This document shows positions 35,270 to 47,580 of a stretch of DNA of 64,000 nucleotides, one piece after another. A model generated the notes under the pieces. That model saw only the letters and a program-made list of their open reading frames with translations, had not been told where the DNA came from and did not search any database. The stretch lies in NCBI GenBank assembly GCA_963681505.1, contig OY811990.1:5634708-5698707 (forward strand), in the 5' to 3' direction. Within the stretch, counting starts at the first letter, position 1. Each line of letters begins with the position of its first letter. A program made the translations under genes and the position numbers. The stretch is from Eunapius fragilis (lineage: Eukaryota > Porifera > Demospongiae > Spongillida > Spongillidae).

Positions 35270-35815
35270 GGTTGAAGGTTGCACACACATCCATGGCTAC
35301 ACCATTCTCTTTAGTACTTCTGGTCCCATACATAGAAGACGCCTATGGTCCCAACGGCCCGTGGTGTTGGATACATGAGTACAAAGGGGACGTTAACGGG
35401 GAAGGTCTACTGACCTTCAGGATAGCCTTCCGCCTGCTTGTTATTATTGGCACCATAACGTGTGTCTCCCTCATGACCTACATAATGTCAGAAGGGCACG
35501 TCTGCAGGACGACCAATGGCAGCTGATTGCTGTGGGGAAGGCGGCGCTCATATTGATCTACCCAATCAAATTTGCCCTCGCCTCCGTAGGAAGTATCCTA
35601 CATCCCATAGTCCAGCGTGTGCTAAGCGTCTCGGACGATACCAGCACAATCTATGACGTGGAGATGGTGTTTCTAACCATGTTCTTCATCTACGACATGT
35701 ATCATAGCCCTTCATGTGAGGGGGGGCTATTACAAACACATGCATGTGCACCTACCAAAAGTCTAGGTACATGTGGTAGTATGTACACACCCATCACTGG
35801 TCAGAGCATGTAACA
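35270..35815 (+). pseudogene. GPCR-like membrane protein fragment, copy C (frameshift)
   Basis: Plus strand. Reads LVPYIEDAYGPNGPWCWI, the following hydrophobic segments and the DDQWQLIAVGKAALILIYP loop. Eight bases (TGTAAATA in other copies) are missing near 35487, shifting frame in the middle. The gene ends at FIYDMY, joined to the far flank by the shared deletion of about 440 bases that removes the cytoplasmic tail kept at 6.5 kb. Confidence 0.7.
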
Positions 35816-36837
35816 TTGTGACGTTAGGTCACTTTTCACTGCCTCAATCCCATATAAGGCAATTAGCTACTCTTAACAGATGATAATAACCCCAAATGAA
35901 GCACACCTCTCTAGCCAGAAGACATATACACATTTCCAGCATGGCTGTTGTCATTTGGTGTACGTTATACATTTGCAGGTCACCATAAACACCCACACCA
36001 TAACACACACACACACCCTTCACACATATGCTCTTGACAATAACTCACCGTAGTCAATGGACGATCCAGGTACTTTACAGGACCCCGCCCCCCAAGTGAT
36101 GGTCTTCATACCACACACCAATGTCTTCACCATGGTGCGACAGTCAGTGACAGATACGGGGATGACTGTACTCATGGCCACCATAGAGCAGGCTACTTGG
36201 GGGGAAAGGTAAGGAGAGGTGTGATATGAAAGTAGTGTAGGAAGGGTGGGGTGAGGGGGGACATTGGTGTGGTCATCAGACCCTCCCCTCTTCTCCATAT
36301 CCTCACCATGCCTCCCTCCCTCCCTCCCTCCCCTAATGTACCAGATGAAGATGGAGTAGGTGAGCCAGACTTCTTCACATCTCCATTGGGTGTGCTGGAG
36401 GTAACAGCTGTCTCATGGCTGGGGCTAACCCCAGGGTCACTGGGGGGTAATGGCTGACAATGTTTGAACAGTTCGGGGATCTGGTACAGCGCTATGGCTT
36501 TGAACTTGAGTATGAACACCTCCATCATCTTCATGAGCAGCTCCCTGGCCCCAGTGTCCTGCTCTGACTTCACCCTGATGCTCTCCACCAGGTTGAGCAG
36601 CAGCTTGCATGACATCATCTGGATGCTCACAGGGATGGTGTCATCGTGGACATTTTTAGCAAACAGGTGGACGGCCATTGACAGCTGCTGCAGGGTAAGT
36701 TGGGTACGAATATGGTGGACCAGATCAGCCAGTATACTGTATGCCAGAGACCTGATTGGTTGGGAGGAAATGATTTTATAACAGCACAATTAAATCACAT
36801 CACACCACACCCTCACATCCCACCAACACCTTAACAT

Positions 36838-37540
36838 CAGTGTTTCCCCCAGTGCCATGCTGTAGGTGGCGCATTCCACGTGATAAATGTGGGCGCTATG
36901 AATTTAATTAGTACTTGGTTGCTTTGCATCTGTGGTTTTAATTTATATACCGTTCTAATTATATCCCTGACAAAACCCACCTCAGCGTGTTTTTAGTACT
37001 ATGTAACCAGGCAACATAGCATAATGGCAACGAGGTCAAGCGAAGTAGAGATTTCAGCTGTACGCAAAGGAGGTCATAAAATAGGGTACTGTTCATGGTG
37101 GAAAGAAGACTATCCCTGGCTAGTTGAACAATACTCTCAAATATCTCTTCCCTCAACTATCAAGGCTTGCTTCAATTGCACTAATCATTCCAGTTAGCAC
37201 AGCTGAGCGTGAAAGATGCTTTTCATCTATGAATAAAAACTGATCTTAGAAATAGATTAAACACCTCCACTCTATGCCGAATAATGAGAATTGTTTTAGA
37301 AGGAGAACTAGAGAACTTTGATTTTGTAAAAGCTGCTGAGATTTGGAGTGAGATGCGCCATCATAGAATTAGTATTTATCTTGTACATGTACTTGCTTGT
37401 ACATGCATACCACAAGTGTAATCTTTTTTGCCCATAAACCAATCTTTATCACCTATCTACCCAGTTTACTTAACACCTAGTTATCTCCTTTATTCATAAG
37501 CGTGGCGCTATTGAAGCGCCATGCTCTGGGGGAAACACTG
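36838..37540. mobile_element. Internally deleted hAT transposon (TRRAP intron 11, copy C)
   Basis: Inverted ends CAGTGTTTCCCCCAG and CTGGGGGAAACACTG, the classic hAT start. TAACAT lies on both flanks. On the plus strand it still reads an N-terminal piece (MATRSSEVEISAVRKGGHKI ... CSWWKEDYPWLVEQY) and, after a jump, the C-terminal hAT dimerisation motif (IPVSTAERERCFSSMNK, then in another frame TDLRNRLNTSTLC). The catalytic core is gone, so it cannot move by itself. Confidence 0.85.
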
Positions 37541-37854
37541 TAACATCATACGTAACTACACCCTCACATAACACCTGACACCCTCACATAACACCTGACA
37601 CCCTCACACCTAACACCTCTCTGATAATACCTCACACTTTCTCTGGTGGTCCACCCTGATCCAATCAGAAGGTTCTCGTCAAAGAGATGGTCTATGCACG
37701 GCAGAAACTTGTTACGCAGGTCTGTGGCTAGAATATGTCTGGCAGCAATCAACAGCTCCTTCCTCAGGTGGGCTACCTCCTGGTGACAGTTCCTAAGCAA
37801 CGCCACCATACCCTGGACCAGGTTAGAGGCATAGGACGCAACTTGTTCCTGTGG

Positions 37855-37990
37855 GGGGCAGGGGGCAGGGGGGCGTGTGTGAGTACATGTGGGAGCAAGG
37901 GGGCATGTATGGGGGCAAGGGGTCATGTATGAGGGCAAGGGGGGGCAGGGGGTCATGGATGACGGCAAGGGGGGGCAAGTATAAGGGTAC
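37855..37990 (-). repeat. About 31-bp minisatellite beside TRRAP exon 11 acceptor
   Basis: Units built of GGGGGGCAGGGGGTCATGGATG / GGGGGCAAGGGGGCATGTATG. On the transcript strand these are C-rich and sit where the polypyrimidine tract of exon 11 lies. The counterparts are 55555-55745 and 63525-63655. Confidence 0.85.
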
Positions 37991-38007
37991 ATTAGTGTGA
38001 GATTATA

Positions 38008-39176
38008 GGGTCATTCCATGGGCTGTCAGGAATGAATTGGACAGCACCCCTCAGATTTGTGTGCAATTTATCATATTTGCTTGACCTAATATGGATGTTA
38101 CTTTAACGCATTAATTTTTAAAATCTCACGACTGGTTACGAATTAACACCATCATGAATAATTAATTGTTTTCCACTCATAACTCCCTACTCACAGAACG
38201 TGTATGGCTATTGTTGGCATCAAATTGAAGCTCTCTTAGTGTACAATCCGACTATAATATGTTTCTGTGGGAGAGGCGAAAGGGTTAACGAATAAATGTT
38301 TATACAGCACGGTTTTCAATATTTAGGTCACTTGCAGGGTGATTCTTACGAATTTTGTTTTTGTATATTAAAACTGTTCATTGTCCTTACATTTAAAAAG
38401 TTTGAGTATCAGCTAGTTCTGGGAACTGCAGAAGGTTAAAGGGCAAGACGCCATTTTTAATTTCTTCATGGCTGATTTTATCACTAATGAGAAGCAAGTG
38501 TTGTTTAGATACGTCTCAAGGGTATTACATAATACTGTCCTCAAGTAAGAAAGGGCCTTGGTAATTTAAAAAATGATTTTTAGTACGTCGAATTGCACAT
38601 TTATTGGAAACCGTTAAGCTAAGCAACGATCCCATTAGAAGGCTGAACGGTTTGTAATACCCTTGAGACGTATCTAAACAACACTTGCTTCTCATTAGTG
38701 ATAAAATCAGCCATGAAGAAATTAAAAATGGCGTCTTGCCCTTTAACCTTCTGCAGTTCCCAGAACTAGCTGATACTCAAACTTTTTTAAATGTAAGGAC
38801 AATGAACAGTTTTCATATACAAAAACAAAATTCTTGAGTATCACCCTGCAAGTGACCTAAATATTGAAAACCGTGCTGTATAAACGTTTATTCTTTAACC
38901 CTTTCGCCTCTCCCACAGAAACATATTATAGTCGGATTGTACACTAAGAGAGCTTCAATTTGATGCCAACAATAGCCATACACGTTCTGTGAGTAGGGAG
39001 TTATGAGTGGAAAACAATTAATTATTCATGACGGTGTTAATTCGTAAACCAGTCGTGAGATTATAAAAATTAATGCGTTAAAGTAACATCCATATTAGGT
39101 CAAGCAAATATGATAAATTGCACACAAATCTGAGGGGTGCTGTCCAATTCCTTCCTGACAGCCCATGGAATGACCC
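38008..39176. mobile_element. 1.17-kb fold-back element (TRRAP intron 10, copy C)
   Basis: Ends GGGTCATTCCATGGG and its inverse, flanked on both sides by TATA (38004-38007 and 39177-39180). The two arms, each about 560 bases, are near-perfect inverted copies through to a short centre near 38.6 kb. No coding capacity. Same site and orientation relative to TRRAP as the element at 54.1-55.5 kb. Confidence 0.9.
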
Positions 39177-39277
39177 TATAAGGTGGCAACAGTGTTAGCT
39201 CTTCTTCTTGGATGGGGAGGACTGAAGCTAAGCAGACCTATATCCCAACACCACTGTGCATGTACACACACACCACA

Positions 39278-39310
<33 letters not shown>

Positions 39311-39524
39311 ATACACACACACAAACGCACACCTGGTATATCCTGATGATGTATGCTAAGAATGAGAGGAACTTGATCTGAACAGCCATGAAGTCAACGT
39401 AGAGCTCCTAGTTAAAGTTAGGTGTCTGCTTAGCCTTTAGGGAAGGCTGAAGGACTATTGTCTTCATGGTGAGAGGAATGAACTCTCCTACCACTGTGTG
39501 TACCGTCTGCTTGTACAGCTGATA

Positions 39525-39730
39525 GGGATGGAGAGGAGGTGAGGGGTTAGGGTATGATGAGGAGGTGAGGGGTTAGGGTAAGATGAGATGAGTGGTTAGG
39601 GTATGATGAGGAGGTGAGTGGTTAGGGTATGATGAGGAGGTGAGTGGTTTGGGGAAGATGAGGGGTGAGTAGTTAGGGTATGATGAAGAAGTGAGTGGTT
39701 AGGGTACGATGAGGAGGTGAGTGGTTAGGG
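39525..39730 (-). repeat. Imperfect repeat in TRRAP intron 9
   Basis: Units of about 26 bases containing GAGGTGAGTGGTTAGGGTATGAT between exons 9 and 10, with the counterpart at 53565-53760. Intronic. Confidence 0.8.
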
Positions 39731-40059
39731 TTACCTGATACATCAGTACCACAATGATGGGCAGTTCAGCAAGGACCTTGAGAGATGAGGCAGCCTTTGG
39801 TAGGGCTGACTGCAAGGAGACATAGCTGTTAACACCTCCTCCACACCTGCACACATGCAAACTCACAGATGCACACTGACACTCACATGTACACTCACAC
39901 ATGCACACTCACAGCTGGTGCCTTGACCACCTCCTCTCCACCAGCACTAACACCTCCTCCCCCTCCCACCACTCCTGGTCCATTCCCTCCAACTGCCCCT
40001 CCTCCTCCAACATCTCCCTCAGAAGGTTCAAACAACGTCTGCTGAAAGAAACTAGATTA

Positions 40060-40330
40060 AATGACCCATATGATGGTGATGGTCATGATGAACCATATGA
40101 TGGTCATGGTCATGATGACCCATATGGTGGTGATGGTCATGATGACCCATATGGTGGTGATGGTCATGATGACCCATATGGTGGTGATGGTCATGATGAC
40201 CCATTTGGTGGTGATGGTCATGATGACCCATATGGTGGTGATGGTCATGATGATCCATAAAATGGTGATGGTCATGATGATCCATAAAATGGTGATGGTC
40301 ATGATGACCCATATGATTATGGTTATGATG
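40060..40330 (+). repeat. 27-bp minisatellite in TRRAP intron 7, copy C
   Basis: About ten units CATATGGTGGTGATGGTCAT plus GATGACC. The counterpart at 53000-53205 has fewer units. Frames read His/Asp- or Met/Val-rich peptides on both strands and are not genes. Confidence 0.95.
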
Positions 40331-41074
40331 ACCCATGTGACTTGAACAAAATGGTAACCATGGTTACACAGTGCTCACTAACCATGGCCTTTGGTAGTTC
40401 TGCGTAGACTGTCTTCACAAACAACAAAAACCTCATGATCTGAGAGGGTTAAATCAATACTCTCTGATCCCAGTACCCTCCCCCCCTGGTAGGCCCCTCC
40501 CCTCACCTCTGGTGTCAGAGAAGGTCTGAACTGCTTGTGCAGTTCTATGATGATCCTCAAACACACCAGAACATTCTCTTCATTCTCAACCTGAAAGTGA
40601 AAGCCAAATCATCAGAGCTGTCAGGTATACATTTAAAAACTCACCTCCAGAAGTTGGAACATTCCAGTGAGGATACCCTGTAAAGAATGAGACCTGGTCA
40701 TATCACAACAGCAACCAACATCAGTCCAAACCATTACTGCATCTCAGAACATGTACTTAACCTACATACATGCACACACACACACACACACCTTCACATG
40801 TCCTTTTAGCTGCTCATTGGCTGGAAGCCTGTGCATCAGCTCCAAAACTAGCTTTCTTAGTTGCTGGGCAACCAGTGTTGAAAGGAAGGTAATTCATATA
40901 TACGCACAGACTTCTCCCTCTCCTCCCTTACCTCCTCCCTCCCTCTCCCCTCTCCCTCTCCCTCCCTCTCCCCTTTCCCTCCTCCCCTCCCCATTCCTTC
41001 AGTACCCTTCATACCTGAGAGTGACTGTCAGTTGTAAACTGAGGTTCCCCTGGAAAGCAGTAGACATGGTTACC

Positions 41075-41078
<4 letters not shown>

Positions 41079-41122
<44 letters not shown>

Positions 41123-41175
41123 ACATACATACACACACATACACACACACATACACACACACACATACACACACA

Positions 41176-41232
<57 letters not shown>
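41079..41232 (+). repeat. (CA)n microsatellite in TRRAP intron 2
   Basis: Interrupted CA tract of about 150 bases between exons 2 and 3; the counterpart in the other arm is shorter ((GT)n at 52247-52308). Confidence 0.95.
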
Positions 41233-41234
<2 letters not shown>

Positions 41235-41613
41235 CATACCATCCTTCAACAGTTGCAGGAAAATTGGAATAGCTGTTTCCAGAAAATTAGAGTAATGTTG
41301 GGAGTTGATGATGTTCTACATGAGGGTGGTGGGTCGAGGGAGGGAAGACACACCAATCAGACACCCCTCCACCTTTAAGCCTCGCACGATATATTCGCAG
41401 CCGAGTTACAGCCTCTTACATGCTACAGTAAACTATATGCAATAATGTGCTGCTACGTAGGGCCCTTACCTCCAAGTTCTCGCTAACTTCCTGCGCTGCT
41501 TTTAGCTTGCCTTCATCCGCTGTGTGTGGGAATTCAACAGTTTTATCATGTGAGGGCTTACCATGTAGGCATTTAGCAGCTGCATCACCACGCAACACCC
41601 TTGCCGCATGCAT

Positions 41614-42060
41614 GGAACTCTCAAACGTAACGAAACGTGCACTTACGGGTAGCCGGATCCACCAGACAAGCTAGGTGACTTCGCAGCTTGGACATCTAGC
41701 TACCGTACCTTACCCGCGCAAATGTAGGCTACAATTAGAATTATAAAATATTCGCTCCGCCCAAATAGGCATGACGTAACACAATGCAGTAGTGGCATGC
41801 TCCAATCAATTGCACGTATGTGCACACGTGTGATCTTATAAACTAGTAGTCTGTACACGTTGCTTTATCTTCTCATTTGCTTAGGGTTCAGAAATCAGAC
41901 AGCCCATGCTTTTTACTTATGTCTTGCAATCCTATATGTGCCACCAACTTGGTCGTTGAGAATGTTTTCATCAGGTGATATATAGAACATGCATGATAAC
42001 TTTAATAATACCATAGGGAGTGTTTTTTTATGAATGAGAGTGTGCACAATACAAGGCCTC
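41614..42060. other. TRRAP 5' flank, copy C
   Basis: Upstream sequence of TRRAP shared with 51.42-51.86 kb. It may include the TRRAP promoter; no TATA box at a convincing distance. It includes a diverged arm of the hairpin element (41.87-41.97 kb). No gene seen. Confidence 0.5.
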
Positions 42061-42061
42061 A

Positions 42062-43672
42062 AAGATGACCAGGGTGTTAGGAGTGACCACTGGCCCCCAC
42101 AACCACTAGGGTGTTAGGAGTGACCACTGTACCCCACAACCACTAGGGTGTTAGGAGTGACCACTGTACCCCACAACCACTAGGGTGTTAGGAGTGACCA
42201 CTGTACCCCACAACCACTAGGGTGTTAGGAGTGACCACTGTACCCCACAACCACCAGGGTGTTAGGAGTGACCACTGTAACCCACAACCACTAGGGTGTT
42301 AGGAGTGACCACTGTACCCCACAACCACTAGGGTGTTAGGAGTGACCACTGTACCCCACAACCACTAGGGTGTTAGGCGTGACCACTGTACCCCACAACC
42401 ACCAGGGTGTTAGGAGTGACCACTGTACCCCACAACCACTAGGGTGTTAGGAGTGACCACTGTACCCCACAACCACTAGGGTGTTAGGAGTGACCACTGT
42501 ACCCCACAACCACTAGGGTGTTAGGAGTGACCACTGTATCCCACAACCACCAGGGTGTTAAGAGTGACCACTGTACCCCTCAACCACTAGTGTGTTAGGA
42601 GTGACCACTGTACCCCACAACCACTAGTGTGTTAGGAGTGACCACTGTACCCCACAACCACTAGGGTGTTAGGAGTGACCACTGTACCCCACAACCACTA
42701 GGGTGTTAGGAGTGACCACTGTACCCCACAACCACCAGGGTGTTAGGAGTGACCACTGTACCCCACAACCACCAGGGTGTTAGGAGTGACCACTGTACCC
42801 CACAACCACTAGGGTGTTAAGAGTGACCACTGTACCCCACAACCACTAGGGTGTTAGGAGTGACCAGTGTACCCCACAACCACTAGGGTGTTTGGAGTGA
42901 CCACTGTACCCCTCAACCACTAGGGTGTTAGGAGTGACCACTGTACCCCACAACCACTAGGGTGTTAGGAGTGACCACAGTTGTACCCCACAACCACCAG
43001 GGTGTTAAGAGTGACCACTGTACCCCACAACCACCAGGGTGTTAGGAGTGACCAGTGTACCCCACAACCACTAGGGTGTTAGGAGTGACCACAGTTGTAC
43101 CCCACAACCACCAGGGTGTTAAGAGTGACCACTGTACCCCACAACCACCAGGGTGTTAGGAGTGACCACTGTACCCCACAACCACCAGGGTGTTAGGAGT
43201 GACCACTGTACCCCACAACCACTAGGGTGTTAGGAGTGACCACTGTACCCCACAACCCCTAGGGTGTTAGGAGTGACCACTGTACCCCACAACCACCAGG
43301 GTGTTAGAAGTGACCACTGTACCCCACAACCACTAGGGTGTTAGGAGTGACCACTGTACCCCACAACCACTAGGGTGTTAGGAGTGACCACTGTACCCCA
43401 CAACCCCTAGGGTGTTAGGAGTGACCACTGTACCCCACAACCACTAGGGTGTTAGGAGTGACCAGTGTACCCCACAACCACTAGGGTGTTAGGAGTGACC
43501 ACTGTACCCCACAACCACTAGGGTGTTAGGAGTGACCACTGTACCCCACAACCACTAGGGTGTTAGGAGTGACCACTGTCCCCCACAACCACTAGGGTGT
43601 TAGGAGTGACCACTGTACCCCACAACCAACAGGGTGTTAGGTGTGACCACTGTCCCCCACAACCACTAACAC
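42062..43672. repeat. 37-bp minisatellite, about 43 copies
   Basis: Unit GTGTTAGGAGTGACCACTGT plus ACCCCACAACCACTAGG, with few variants (CCAGG, TTAAGAG, CCAGTGT, a doubled ACAGTTG). The same unit, inverted, forms a shorter array at 50.96-51.41 kb. Confidence 0.98.
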
Positions 43673-43985
43673 ATATTTCTGCTGCCCATGTGAGCATCAG
43701 ATGTGTGTCATGTGACTAGTGGTGCCTGTCATGTGACACATTTATTCCCAGACCACGCCCATGCATTTGCTGGAGAGACTGTTGGTGCATCAAAGGTTCA
43801 ACCCATACTTTTTAAACCTCTAATGTCTAATGTCAGCACACACATAGCCTAAGACCATATTGACCAAATCTACTAAACTTATGGCCACACCCATCACAAT
43901 GCATTGGTGTCTTCAGAAGAGGTCGACAATGACGCAATGAAAGGTCATCTCTAAGGAGAGGGGGCAAAGGGGTGGCCTCACATGT
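43673..43985. other. Edge of inverted duplication
   Basis: Homology to the inverted copy (50.84-50.96 kb) continues to about 43800 and then stops. 43800-43920 resembles 63290-63380. No gene seen. Confidence 0.6.
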
Positions 43986-43989
43986 TAAC

Positions 43990-44549
43990 CATACAGATGT
44001 TTACACTGTGATGTACGTTACGTATGCCTCCCACCCCGCCTCCAAGTGGGGTATGATGTAATCATCACCATGACTTCCATCAGACCAGAGAGATCTGTAG
44101 CACCACTGGGAGGTACTATAGGCTCCGTGGAGGGGGTCAGCCACTGTGACATCTATGGACTGGGTACCCGTAGCCTCACCTGATGTCAGGTCCCAGGCCA
44201 GGAACCAGAGGGACACGCTCCCGAAGAAGTACTAGTTGAGAACAAACCTCACCTTGTTCATTGCAATAGGGGATGACCTGAGCAGGGTAGCGTGTTGTGG
44301 GCAGACGTTGGTCAATGTGACCCAGCTATGTCCTCCATCTGTACTGAACTGCCAGGTACCATTGGAGCTGTCCACTTGGATGATGGCTACACCAAACTGA
44401 CTACCCACATTAACATCACTGATGGGTGTCACCATGGAGACCACCGTTAGTGATGTTATCGTTGAAAGACTGTGGCTACTGTGGCTACCAGAACAAGAGA
44501 GGCTAAGCCATAGTAGTAGGCACATCAGGTGTGAGGACCAGCCCTCCAT
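43990..44549 (-). pseudogene. Surface protein, N-terminal part with signal peptide (nonsense copy)
   Basis: Minus strand from ATG at 44549: MEGWSSHLMCLLLWLSLSCS is a good signal peptide, followed by a tandem-95 type repeat (VGSQFGVAIIQVDSSNGTWQ, STDGGHSWV, MNKVRFVLN). A TAG at 44234-44232 then interrupts the continuing domain, which goes on as YFFGSVSLWFLAWDLTSGEA (copy B has AAG there). At about 44110 it joins a cytoplasmic-tail fragment. This is the only place where the likely N-terminus is seen. Confidence 0.65.
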
Positions 44550-44579
44550 ACCTGAACATAATGTATTACATGTACAGAG

Positions 44580-45110
44580 TTTTGAAGGTGATGTCTAAGA
44601 CCTGTCCCTCCTGGATAGTGTAGAGATGGTCCACATCAATGGAGGGTGGGTAGTTCACTCGTGTCACCATGACAACGATGACTTAGGGAACACAAACGTT
44701 ATAATCGCACACACTCATGTTAACAAAGAAGTCGCCATCCTGGTATAAGGGAGGCTTGTAGTAAACAAAGAAGTGATGGTTCTGCACTGATGGGTCCACA
44801 AAGTGCCAGTCACCCTCACTGGCCTCCACAGCCACTACCCATGGAGGGACCTGCACATCAAAGTAGTACGAGACGTTGATGATGATGGGCGTGTCCTCCA
44901 GTGTCTCCGCCTCCAATGGACGTATGGGGAAGGGTGGGTAGTTGACAAATGTAATATTAACAGTGATGATCACGTCCTCAGAGCAGTCCCCATGGTAGTC
45001 ACATGCATGATAAGAGAATGCTCTGGTACCAAAGTCATGGAGGGCAGAGTAGTAGGTGATGTCACCAGTGGTGGTGTGAACATTGTCCTTCAGAAGTGAT
45101 CATATATATA
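44580..45110 (-). pseudogene. Surface-protein ectodomain fragments
   Basis: Minus-strand frame VNITFVNYPPFPIRPLEAET, LEDTPIIINVSYYFDVQVPP, GDFFVNMSVCDYNVCVP, ending in a stop at 44685-44683, followed by the VNYPP...YTIQEGQVLDITF piece. The same domains occur, rearranged, at 24.4-24.85 kb. Confidence 0.6.
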
Positions 45111-45162
45111 TGACATCATCACATCACTAACTCCAGCCACACCCACTACCCATGGTAGGACC

Positions 45163-45412
45163 TGGGGATGAGGGGGCTAGCCAATGATACACGAGGGGGT
45201 TAGCCAATGATACATGAGGGGGCTAGCCAATGATACATGAGGGGGCTAGCCAATGATACATGAGGGGACTAGCCAATGATACATGAGGGGCTAGCCAATG
45301 ATACATGAGGGGGCTAGCCAATGATACATGAGGGGACTAGCCAATGATACATGAGGGGACTAGCCATTGATACATGAGGGGGCTAGCCAATGATACATGA
45401 GGGGGCTAGCTG
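45163..45412 (+). repeat. 23-bp minisatellite, second array
   Basis: About eleven units of the same 23-base sequence as at 16.48-16.71 kb (ATACATGAGGGGGCTAGCCA plus ATG), in the same orientation. Confidence 0.95.
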
Positions 45413-45786
45413 AGGCATAAGGATATGCAGTCACTGGTACTGTCACATAACATAGGCTGTGACAGGTCAGGATACCATACAGATATATGACAATCACTAC
45501 ATGCACCTTCACTCACTCCTCAAAGCCAAGTCACAGCTGTACAGGCCACAAAATGGCTGCTGCTTGGGGTTAGGCATACACATAAGAATGGTCCACCACC
45601 TGGTCTGCCATCCTTAACCATGGCAACACCTCCAACATCACCTCAACCAATGGTAGAGATATTTCCAATCTGCTATCATAGGCACAACTCTGTTTGCTTT
45701 TATGAAAGCAGAAAGAGAAATTGAAACCTTGAATCCATGAAGGCAAAGGACATTGAACGAGGAGACACTAACACACACTTGTATAC
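45413..45786. other. Unassigned sequence
   Basis: Unique sequence not matched elsewhere in the window. No gene seen; it precedes the chimeric frame. Confidence 0.5.
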
Positions 45787-47002
45787 ATGACAAAACCAAC
45801 CACCACTAGCCTCATGCCCAGACCCACACAAGAGCAGCTGCGGATGGATTACATCACCGCTACGCAAGAAATGGGTCTGGTACGTAGATGTGATGTGGGC
45901 ATGGAGACACTAGTAAATAGTCCTTTAAACAAAGGGGTCACCTTTAAGATAAAATACATCATCAAAAAACTAGTAGGAGTAGATCAATTGATAGGGGCAA
46001 GGGATGTCTGCATATGGAGACAGAGGTCTGGGGACAAGCAGAAGATGGAGCGTCCTACCTGTCAGAGAAGTATCACCATACCAGAGGGTGGAGTCAATGC
46101 TGTACCTCAGAATCTCGATCTTGGCTTTGAGGTGGAGGTGGCTGGGTACATGTCCAAGATTGGCAGTGGTGGTGAAAACTCATGTGATGCTTGTATTGAT
46201 GGGGGCAAGGATGTGGGACTGTATCGGGTACCAGGGTGAGTGCACCACTTCAACACCAGCCCCTCCATCACCTCTCCATCCTCTCACCTGTAGCTCTGAT
46301 AAGATGGTCAAGGAGCTCAAGGAGCGTCTGCTGAAGGCCAAAGGGAACCCTTCCTTCTTGGAGGGAGTGCAGGACATCAATGTGGTGTGTGGTGTGCTCA
46401 AGGACTTCCTGAGGTGTCTGAGGGAACCTCTCCTCACCTTCAAGATGCATAATGCCTTCTTGCAAGCCTCTGGTATGGTGAGGGAAATAACTGAACCTAC
46501 TGCATTCATTCATTCATCTGTGTACAAACAGAAAGTGAAGCTGAAGAGAATGGTCTGGCCTCTACCCTTGAGGCCATAGCTGAACTTCCTCCTGCTAACA
46601 AAGACACACTGGCTTTTATCATCCTCCATTTGCAGAAGTACAGCCCACCTGTTGTATGTAAAGACGTACCATTCATACATCCTTGTGTGTCTCCAGGGTT
46701 GCATCACACAGTGAGTCTAACAAGATGCCCACAGCCAGCCTTGCCAAAGTGTTTGGGCCTACTATTGTGGGCTTTGCTTGTGCATACCCAGAGCCTTCAG
46801 ACATGTGGAAGGACACACAGCTGCAACCAAAGGTTGTCTATTTGATTCCTCTGTGTGTAGCTCTAACTCCACTCTCTCCCTCATCCCCTCACCCAATGAA
46901 CAGGTGATGCAACGTTTGATGGGTATCTCTGGGGACTACTGGCGACAGTACTTGTCTCCTGTGGACAATCTTGAGCCCCAGTCCCCAGCCCCATCTGGTT
47001 AG
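45787..47002 (+). CDS. In-frame chimera: TRIM RING/B-box remnant fused to RhoGAP
   Basis: A frame from ATG 45787 passes through about 73 codons of unknown origin, enters TRIM sequence at about 46006 (RSGDKQKMERPTCQRSITIP ... SCDACIDGGK) and at 46205 continues in frame into RacGAP (DVGLYRVPG), using the normal donor at 46235. Further exons 46294-46472, 46532-46637, 46697-46832 and 46904-47002 follow in phase; total about 322 residues. The RING is broken (first half missing, ECPTC is ERPTC) and the B-box is cut. The RhoGAP part keeps the arginine-finger motif GLYRVPG but lacks the first helix. A TAG at 47000-47002 replaces CAG and removes the tail. Expression unknown; could equally be debris. 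Confidence 0.45.
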
Positions 47003-47580
47003 TCCAGTCCTGACATGGTTTCACCATCTACACCTGAGCAACGTCCAAGTAAGCAAGGGGGCGTGTGCCCATGTGTGGGGGCGTAAAATGTACCACCCTT
47101 TCCTTGCACTTTCACTTTCTGAGAGTCCCTTCCTTGGGTCTTGTCAGTCTCCAAGGTTTCCACCAAGAACCCCTGTTCCTGCCCAGTGAGTGGTTTATAT
47201 GCACATCAGTTCAAATGTGATGAGGTGTTCTCATAACACCATGTGTTATCTAGATGGTCTACTTCTAAGCCCAAGAGGGCTGGGACATTCTTTGCCCCTC
47301 CAAACTGAGCTGTGTGGTATACCAGACCTTCAATATTACATGTATCAATGTCTGTGATGAACAAAAGTTTATATTTGTATGACGCTAACTATGATGAAAA
47401 TGAAAGTGAGATATTTTGTAAGATTACTTTCAGGTGATGTACGTACATAGCAGCCGCTGCCGCTACACTATACAATTCTTCGTTACTTCAGTTCTCAGTC
47501 TTGTGCCAAAGGACCACGCCCTCTCGTAAGCCCGGCACATATGGGCGTGGCGCATTACCATATTCGAATATCGCGTCACG
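47003..47580 (+). promoter_or_regulatory. RacGAP 3' remnant and TRIM 5' flank, copy D
   Basis: Contains the untranslated remainder of the RacGAP tail and last exon (to 47189) and then the conserved TRIM upstream region with the CCACGCCC / GGGCGTGG pair near 47515-47547. Promoter role inferred from conservation. Confidence 0.4.

Larger units (their letters stand above)
36049..41613 (-). pseudogene. TRRAP N-terminal exons 1-13, copy C (nonsense in exon 10)
   Basis: Minus strand, exons 41613-41470, 41315-41240, 41049-41015, 40863-40792, 40677-40645, 40590-40507, 40439-40383, 40041-39913, 39809-39735, 39518-39333, 37848-37631, 36751-36342 and 36192-36049. Phases agree throughout. Homology to TRRAP is strong from KLKAAQEVSENLE through VENEENVLVCLRIIIELHKQ, SLKVLAELPIIVVLMYQ and ELYVDFMAVQIKFLSFLAYI. 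In exon 10 a TAG (39420-39418) replaces the AAG of NFNKEL. Introns carry a 27-bp minisatellite, a fold-back element and a hAT remnant. Only about the first 550 of roughly 3,800 residues are represented. Confidence 0.85.
30824..43800 (-). repeat. Arm 1 of giant inverted duplication
   Basis: TRIM C, RacGAP D, GPCR C, TRRAP C and the 37-bp array, in reverse order and orientation relative to arm 2 at 50.84-62.6 kb. The arms share the fold-back and hAT insertions and the GPCR tail deletion, but differ by point changes, array lengths and separate inactivating lesions. Confidence 0.9.

Noticed and set aside
40052..40345. His/Asp- and Met/Val-rich frames, also at 52998-53210
   Set aside because: They are a 27-bp minisatellite in a TRRAP intron, open on both strands by composition.
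42062..43672. CRISPR-like array
   Set aside because: The 37-bp units are contiguous with no unique spacers, and the sequence is animal nuclear DNA.
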